A stretch of 64,000 nt of DNA from Heterodera schachtii (taxonomy: Eukaryota > Nematoda > Chromadorea > Rhabditida > Heteroderidae): assembly GCA_023374025.1 (NCBI GenBank), contig SIJG01000014.1, positions 1,287,077 through 1,351,076 of the forward strand, in the 5' to 3' direction. Below the pieces are notes generated by a model. That model was given only the letters and a program-made list of their open reading frames with translations, was not told the origin of the DNA and made no database searches. Position 1 is the stretch's first letter. The number at the start of each line of letters is the position of its first letter. Positions 57,181-64,000 of this stretch are shown here, one piece after another. The position numbers and the translations under genes are program-made.

Positions 57181-58277
57181 AAAGAAAATGGCAACCAAAG
57201 AGTGCGTAAAAGCACGGAGTCATTTGGTGATATAAAGGCACCAAGTGGTAACCTATTTTCGAATATTTTTGCCCTTTATTGACATATATGTAGTGCAAAA
57301 GGCGTAGCTACACCCTTGGTTTTAGGGGGGGGGGCTGAATTCAAAAATACGATTTATGCATGTATTGTTATTTTTTGCCAAAAAACTTAAAAGAGGACGC
57401 AAAACTCGAAAATATTAATACAACCGCAGCTAAAAATCTGTTTTTCGTATCCATAGTAGCTCATTAAAAATGAATATAGTCTAAAAATCAAGGCCCTGAA
57501 TAATTTAAAAATTTTAAGGTACAAATTCCAACAGAAATATGCGACAAAAAGCGGGACATCCGGTCAACAAAATTCTAAAAAGGCTCAATGAAAACTAAAG
57601 GCAATTATGGAGTGCGCGAATCCATGCCGCCTTTTTTATATTTATTACCATTTTGTTTCCATGCAAACTTGTATTTGTTGTGTTAAACCATTTCATTCCT
57701 TATGCTGTTGGCGTAAACGTATGGAAAACTGACTGAATTATCAAAACAGTAATTTCCCGTCTCTATTGACCAGTTTTAAGTTAAGTTGTTACAACCGACA
57801 GAACAGTCATTCTTTTTAGATAAGATCGACCTTGTTACAAAAATGAGGTAAATGGTACACTTCACTGTGTAGCATTAAACATTCGACTGATTGTTACTAA
57901 TTTGAAAACCGGGCGGGGACTGAGCAGCGATCAGTCAGTTTTAATGTCGTCGTTGTTCGTTTACACGTACATGCTAAAGTCGAAGATTTTTATCTCCCTT
58001 TCCCGTTCTTTCCTTTTCCATTCGCATAGGAAGGCTGTTCATTCACAAAAGTCTTCTGATTTAGAAACATTCCTTTCATTTTCAAAGATATTTCTGCCAT
58101 TTGTTTCGCGGCTTTTGCACATTCCGTCTAATAAATGCAAGCGTAAGTTATACGATGATAAGTCCATGTCCCAGACTTTTCGGGTTCCAGTCCCTGTCCT
58201 GACTTAAACATTTTGTTCTACTCCACTTCTCGAACCAGTTAACTGTGTTGGGGGTCTTTTATTAAAAGCCCTGTCCC
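57181..58277. other. Intergenic region with decayed repeat
   Basis: No gene seen. A segment near 57300-57350 (AAGGCGTAGCTACACCCTTG, then poly(G)) looks like the end of a dispersed repeat, similar in style to the remnant near 17286. The remainder is A/T-rich. It should contain the promoter of the phosphopantetheinyl transferase gene. Confidence 0.45.
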
Positions 58278-59893
58278 ATGCGTTCATGTCATTCGTAAGT
58301 TTTCTCTTTTCTTCAGGGTCACAGAACAATGCTTTTGCAAACGCTGGGCTTTCAGTCTGAAGAAAAGCATGGAAAGCGAGAATGTAAGTTCGCCTCCGTT
58401 GTTTGGCCAATTGTTTGTTTCCCTATTCAAAAAATCATTTTTTTCAGTTCGAAAGGCATTTCCGTTTGGCCATTCAGTCGGTCACTGCGGAAGACTACGA
58501 AAAGATGCGTCAGTATCGGCACCGGGAGGACTCTCTCGCGACTTTGGCCGGTCGTCTCTTCCTCCGTAAGGCCGTCCAATGCCTTTGCGGCGTCCGTTGG
58601 GCCGACATTGAAATTTCACGAACGGAACGGGGAAAGCCTTTCATTGTTCGACCCGAGAACATTTCCATAGGATTGAACGTTTCTCACCAAGTTGGTTTTT
58701 GAAAGAATCTATTCCATATAGGCATTCATTTGTTAGCAATTCGTTTGTTGTTTAGGGCGACTACACCGTTTTTGCCAGCAGTTGTACCAACCAAGTGGGC
58801 GTGGATGTGATGCGATTGGACATGTGCCGTGAGAAAATGTGTTTTAGGGTATAAACAAATTGTTTTTTGAATAAGGAGGCAATAAAACTGCGGATGAATA
58901 CATCAATTCGATGGTAATTAGCGCTAAAGTGCAATTTATTGTTAGTCGGTCCAATTATAGGCGAAGTCAGCTTCGGCGAGAGAATTGCGAACGATGCGTG
59001 GCCAGCCGACAGAACAAATGAAAATGACCGTTTTCTACCGATATTGGGTGAGTTATATTCGGACAAACAGCAAGGAGTATGAGAAACAAACAAAGGCCGT
59101 ATTAATGACTTTTACCCACATTGTGGAATTTTGACTTTTCGTTGTGTGCCCGCATACTAATATTTTTTAAAAAGGTAACAAAAGGGCGTTGGCTGTGTAA
59201 AAAAGGGAATGTTGTTGGACCCTTTTTGAGTTTAAAAATAAAAATGTTTTATTGTGAGTTGCAATTCGCCCGTTTTGGATATGCCAAAGTGGAAGCCATA
59301 TTCATGAAAACCCATAGGAACATTTTGTCCACAATCTTTAAACCAAAACCTGAGTTCGCTAAAGATTCGATGGCAAAATTTTATTAATTGATTATTTGAT
59401 AACTTTAGTGTCTGAAAGAGGCCATTATGAAGGCGACAGGGCATGGACTCGTGAACGACTTGAGCCGTTTTGATTTTATCATCGACCCAAATGAACGTTA
59501 CAAGCAAGGCAAGAAAAGGGAATGGGCGACTGACCAACGGAAAGCGTTTTGCTTAAAGGCAGTTTCATCACATCGACGACCTTCACGGAGGACGCAATTC
59601 CGCAGCCCCAATGGGTTTTCGAAGAATCATTTGTTGATGCGAATCACGTAGCCGCGGTTTGCAGAGAGGTGATTTTAAAGAAAATCATTGGAACAAAAAA
59701 AAACGAAAAAAAATATTTTCAGAAAGCTCTTCCCGCGGTCTGTACGTTTAGGAAAGAGCAATGCGCGAAAATATTTTTCTCTAAAATCGATTTTGAATTT
59801 TTGTTGGACGATGCTTCCATTCTCAACCCTTTGGCTGATGGGGGCGCTTCAGAGTACAACAATTTTATGCTAAAACCGCGGAAGAAATTTTGA
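58278..59893 (+). CDS. aasdhppt: L-aminoadipate-semialdehyde dehydrogenase-phosphopantetheinyl transferase (AASDHPPT)
   Basis: It transfers 4'-phosphopantetheine from CoA to acyl-carrier proteins (fatty acid synthase, mitochondrial ACP, aminoadipate pathway). A 17 bp first exon (58278-58294) joins in phase to CFCKRWAFSLKKSMESEN, then FERHFRLAIQSVTAEDYEKM, LAGRLFLRKAVQCLCGVRW, ISRTERGKPF, NVSHQ, GDYTVFASS and QVGVDVMRLDM (the GxD Mg-binding motif). Next come an exon at about 58875-59050 ending FYRYW and one beginning CLKEAIMKATGHGL (catalytic WxxKEAxxK motif, split by a ~350 bp intron), then DFIIDP, WVFEESFVDANHVAAVCRE and a C-terminal exon ending at 59893. All Sfp/AcpS-type catalytic motifs are present. 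The tiny first exon is inferred from phase. Confidence 0.92.
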
Positions 59894-60594
59894 AGGGGCG
59901 ACGAAATGTCAAATGAAAGACAAATTCCAATTTTCTATAATTTTCACAATCAAATTCAATTATATTCATTGCTATATCAATGGTTGATAACTTTATAATT
60001 CTGTAATTAAAAATTGGAGGAAATATTTGCGTGAATAGGGCGGCTGGCAGAAGGGGAACAAAGGAGGAAAAGTCAGGGAAATAAATGGAAGTGTTATGGA
60101 ACGTATAACAGATGATAATATAAGGGAGCATTTGAAGAATGCACGACCGAGGAATTTGTGACGGTCGCTTCCTTCGCTTCTCATTTGTCAAGCCCCTTTA
60201 TGGTTGATGTGTCTGCTGTTTCGTGCGCGTTGAATTGGTCGTACCTCATAATGTGTCCGTTCACACCGAAGGCGTACAGACAGAGAGAATGGAAAGAGAA
60301 GAGAGAGACTGATGAGAGAGTGATTTTATTAGTGGTGGCGTACGCCAAAGAAAAGGGAGAGAAAGGAAGCAATAAAATAAATTGAGGAAAAGCAAAGAAA
60401 AGTGCCGGCGGATGCAAAAATTGGGGGGAGAAGAGAACTTTTGCGGAGGAGAAAGAATTATGGTATCGGCGTTAGACACGGCGTAGAAGTAAAAAAAGAG
60501 GGGAGGGCGTGCGGAAGGCGCAGAGACGGTGGACCGACGTTTGGTAGCCCTTTCTGCTGAGCAATGCTCGGAATGGCTGTAGGAGGGGGAGGGA

Positions 60595-60790
60595 GGCAAA
60601 AGGAAAGACGGAGAAAGAAAGGGAGGGAGCGATGGAAGGGAAAATAAGGAGGAAGAAAGGGAGGGATGGAGGGGAAAAGGAGGAAGAAAGGGAGGGATGG
60701 AGGGGAAAAAGACGGAGAAAGAAAGGGAGGGATGGAGGGAAAAAGACGGAGAAAAGGAGGAAGGGACGGAGAGGAAGGGGAATGGCTGGA
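60595..60790. repeat. GA-rich tandem repeat
   Basis: About six units of 25-45 bp share the core GAAAGGGAGGGATGGAGGG. The Pro/Ser/Phe-rich open frames on the minus strand across this array are repeat-derived. Confidence 0.8.
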
Positions 60791-61081
60791 GGATGCATTT
60801 GGGTTGGCTGAGAGGTGTGCTTGCTGCTGCTGATGGATGGGGATGAATAAATGAATGAATGAATGCGTTGTCGGGTTTTGCCTGGAGAGTGAAAAAGGTG
60901 AGTGAGTGAGTGCGGTGGTGTTTTTCTCCCCCGTTTTTCTGCCCATCCGCCGATTTGACTGATCCATCCGTCCCCCCCCCCCCCCCCCTCCGTCCATCCT
61001 TTTGCTTATACAATTCCATGGAAGAATGTGAAATGAATGAACCCCTTTCCTTATTTTGAGTTTGCCTTCAGTAAATATCCA

Positions 61082-61505
61082 TACTTTTCACTTTACGCCA
61101 CATAAAATTTTTAAAATTTATTTTTATATTTTTCTGGGTTTTCGGGGGCGTTGATCACGTATGACATTCATTTCCACCCATTTCAAATCCAGGACCCGAA
61201 TTCGAACAAAAGACGTAAATTAATTGTTCACCAAAATTCACAATTATTGTCCAAAGCCGATTCAAATAGACGGGAATATAATAAAAAAAATAGAGATTCA
61301 CAGCCATTTAGTGCATTTGAATCGTTTTTGGACAATACATGTGAATTTTGCTGAAAAATTATTTTCGACTTTTGTTCGAATTCGGGTCCGGGGTTCTAAA
61401 TAGGTGGAAATGAATGTCATATTCGTGATCAACGCCCCCGAAAACCTCAGAAAAATACAAAAAAAACATTTTTTTTATGTGGCGTAAAGTGGAAAAGTAC
61501 CAATA
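61082..61505. repeat. Foldback (MITE-like) element D
   Basis: The inverted ends are ACTTTTCACTTTACGCCACA (left) and TGTGGCGTAAAGTGGAAAAGT (right, with one mismatch). Inside them GGGGGCGTTGATCACGTATG faces its complement near 61420-61440, and ACCCGAATTCGAACAAAAG faces CTTTTGTTCGAATTCGGGT. The loop itself contains a second, weaker inverted pair. No coding frame. Related sequence (TTCGTGACTAACGACCCCGA) occurs in an lman2 intron at about 53193-53213. Confidence 0.85.
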
Positions 61506-61815
61506 TCCATTACAAATATTCACCAGAAGTATTTTTTAAGTATCATTCTCATATATTGTATCTATCATTTGTATGTAGAATTTTTTTTATTTAGGTTTTC
61601 TTAATATCTAATCCTTAAATATTGGTTTATTACTTTAAAGACATCCAATTTATTTCAATGCATTTCCTGTCAAACTTTTTGCCAACTTAGCAATGATTTC
61701 GAGAGGTAAACTTTTCTGTAATATGATACTTCAATTTATAAATAATTTGGTTTAACTAAAAACGGAAAAGTCCAATTTGACTTTCTATTTTTTAGATTTG
61801 ACTTGTAACGAAACA

Positions 61816-64000
61816 ATGCCCCCTTTGGACGACGGGGACACCAAAACGGTACGACCCAAACATTAAAACATTTCCGTTTTTACAGAATGCATTAAAATAT
61901 TTCCGTTTTACAGAATGCATTTTTTCTTAACGAAAACTCAAAATTATTGTCCTGTGTCGAGACTATTTGAAATACGATTAAATTTAAAATTAGCAGGACA
62001 GTGTCATGCAAATATTTAAAACGCAAAAGTGCTATATAAAAGTGGTCGTTTTTCAAAATCTTCCGAGCCCCAACCCGAATCGAACCAAATTTATATAATG
62101 TTTGAATGAAAGTTTTATTTATGATGCTAATAGAGTTGCATAGCCTTTGTATTAGTCTCTGAAACTTAATTAAAATTTAAGGTTTTTTCAATTTTATTCT
62201 CATTTGAATGGACGACGTCCAACTCCTTTTTGGTCCTTCGTTTTTTGTCTTTAAATTTATGTAGGAATGCAGACAGTGAGAAGTCAAACAGTTCCTATAC
62301 TTATAACACAAAAAAACGAATCGGAGTAAAAACGAATTGGCCAAAAAATAATCATTTTTACCCTTTCTATTATCCCTTATTTTATTCAGGATTTGAATAG
62401 GACGCGTAATGGCAAAGCAATTACCGGCAGGTCATCTTCGGGGACTATTGTGCCAAAGCCTTCGCCTGAATTTGGTACGACCGGCTCATTAAATCACATG
62501 ACGACCGTCCGCGACGTGGTCACCCGACATTTTCGGAACAGCAAAGTTTGCCCATTTTCCATTTTTAAATTGGTTTTGGCTTGTTTTTAGCTGAATGCTT
62601 CGGCCGATTTATCTTTCGTGGATTGTTCGAAATTGGGCGGAATTTTGTCTTCAATTGGTGGTCGTTTCGATGTCATTTCGCACGGCTCACAAAACCAACA
62701 GCAGCGCCACGTACTGATCACCAACCAAGGCAATCCATTTTAAAACACGCACTAAAAACATGATGTCATTTTAAATATTGTACTTAAATTTCATGTAATA
62801 AAAACCGGAATCAGATGGCAAACATTTTCAGATTGTAATGGTTTTGCGCATTCTTCCGCCGATTTCCACCACCGTTCAATGGCACCGCCCGCCCATTCGT
62901 CGGCTGAGGAGGCGTGGCGTCACCCGCACCTTTCGCCCTCCTCGACGTCGTCGTCCACATCGACTCCACCTTCCTCCACCGCTCCTTCTGGCAATTTCGT
63001 CGTCACCAAACACAACCATTTGGACATCAGCACCAAAAGTGGCCATTATCCTCCCTCCGCTTCCAATTCACTGCTGTCCAATTTAACTCCGTCCTCCTCC
63101 TCCTCCTCGTCTCTTCTCCACCCCATCAACAAGTCAAACAACACCACCGCTAATTACTTTGTGAAGACCGTGCCGATTGACGGAGGAACAACATCTGCGG
63201 CGTTCATTTCACCGCCGCTTTCTACCGGCGCAACAATTGAACAACAACAACAGCAGCAAATAGTACAACCCGGGTCACAAAATGCATTTTTCCAACAGCA
63301 ACAGTCACAATGGGCCATTTATCCGCCAGTTGAACCTTCCGTTCAACAACAACGACAACACTTGGTAATACTTGCCTTGGCCACTATTTAATTGGAACAA
63401 ACCAATGAATATTATGCAATTAGCACTATAATTTCTTAAATTTCAATAACTCCAATAACCGACTTCGTTTGGTTTATTCTATATAATTAATTCCGTTGTT
63501 TGTTAAAACAGAAAAGTGGTGGCGTTGTGCCCTGTCGGGCATCTGCTGCTTCCGTTCGAATTGCTCCTCCACGGCCCCCACGGCAAATGGGAGAGGCTCG
63601 GACAAAGCAGCAAATGCAAAAGCAACAAAATAAAGACGAGCACAGAATTCCCGCACCAACAACGGTTCCTTCGGTTGCCATTGTCTTGCAACAACAACCG
63701 CCCTCCGCACCAATCAGCCCACAAAAGCAGCAGCAACAACAGCACACGAGCCCAAGGCCGGGCATATTGCGTAAGAGTCGACCAACGCTATCTGTGAAAA
63801 TGTAATTTCAAAAGGTGGCAATGCTTCGGCAGTGCGTCGTCTCACTGTCGATCGCGACCGTCCCGCATCAGTTTCGGGTTCGTTCATAAACAATTCGGAG
63901 GAATCCCCTCGGAAACGCCGGAAACAACACTTTGACAACAGTCAGCTTCTTGGTGACAAAGTGACGGTAATTGCAAATCGAAACAAAATTTATGGGACTC
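61816..64000 (+). CDS. SAP130-like component of the Sin3 histone deacetylase complex, 3' partial
   Basis: SAP130 is a mostly disordered scaffold of the Sin3A-HDAC co-repressor. Start proposed at 61816 (MPPLDDGDTKT, short first coding exon). Then come an exon from 62391 (DLNRTRNGKAITGRSSSG ... TRHFRNSK), one at 62590-62729 (LNASADLSFVDCSKLGGILS...), a GC-AG intron 62730-62831 whose use removes an in-frame stop, a Ser/Pro/Gln-rich exon 62832-63363 and exon 63512-63770. The exon ends SPRPGILR, spliced to an exon with AVRRLTVDRDRP and ESPRKRRKQH. The pair 'RPxILR' and 'SPRKxxRKQ' in this order is what recalls SAP130. The conserved C-terminal helical domain would lie beyond the window, so the call is provisional; another Gln-rich nuclear protein is possible. 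Confidence 0.55.

Larger units (their letters stand above)
59894..61815. other. Intergenic region with GA-rich tandem repeat and foldback element D
   Basis: Contains a GA-rich tandem array at about 60595-60790 (GGGAGGGATGGAGGGGAAAA units, some with GACGGAGAAAGAAA), a CT/AG-rich stretch to 61000 with a 16-base poly(C) near 60973, and element D at 61082-61505. A minus-strand open stretch at 60181-60310 (YAFGVNGHIMRYDQFNAHE) looks less like a repeat than its surroundings and could be a terminal exon, but no partner exon or family was found. Confidence 0.45.

Noticed and set aside
60261..61019. Minus-strand frame of 252 codons rich in Pro/Ser/Phe
   Set aside because: Most of it translates the GA-rich tandem repeat; only its last part near 60181-60310 was kept as a weak lead.

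Overview
The window is eukaryotic nuclear DNA from a nematode. Genes are compact and split by many short introns (about 45-110 bp). The family set is metazoan, including an amyloid-precursor orthologue with the GYENPTY tail. At least eight introns use GC-AG instead of GT-AG splice sites, which is known to be frequent in plant-parasitic cyst nematodes (Globodera/Heterodera lineage). I therefore infer a tylenchid nematode; this was not tested by a database search.

Layout from left to right. DRG1 GTPase (+, 5' end outside the window) and PDCD2 (+) converge on ERCC3/XPB helicase (-), which can be reconstructed completely as 14 exons and 778 aa. Next come two tandem VMA21-type V-ATPase assembly proteins (-), a diverged ORC3 (-) and an SLC36-type amino-acid transporter (-). 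Divergent from these lies BBS7 (+). A long BBS7 intron holds, on the opposite strand, a two-exon gene for a secreted peptide precursor with six cysteines, the most novel object in the window. Then follow a large secreted or membrane protein with two von Willebrand A domains joined by a very long charged linker (-), a claudin-like tetraspan protein with a Tyr/Gly-rich tail (-), and TMEM104 (-). A 6.2 kb stretch without recognisable genes separates TMEM104 from apl-1 (APP, +). The right end holds LMAN2/VIP36 cargo lectin (-), ETFB (+), SSR2/TRAP-beta (+), AASDHPPT phosphopantetheinyl transferase (+) and the 5' part of a SAP130-like Sin3-complex protein (+, runs off the end).

Non-coding DNA is rich in foldback (MITE-like) elements, a 1.2 kb TA-flanked inverted-repeat element, a TGATCA-rich minisatellite, purine/pyrimidine simple repeats and many poly(G)/poly(C) runs of 10-19 bases. 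The genes are housekeeping or neuronal genes of unrelated pathways; I see no operon-like functional cluster. Three genes (DRG1, PDCD2, ORC3) each need a single-base frame correction. XPB, ETFB, APP and AASDHPPT read through cleanly, so assembly errors are as likely as real lesions. Exon boundaries were worked out by eye from splice signals, reading phase and remembered family sequences.
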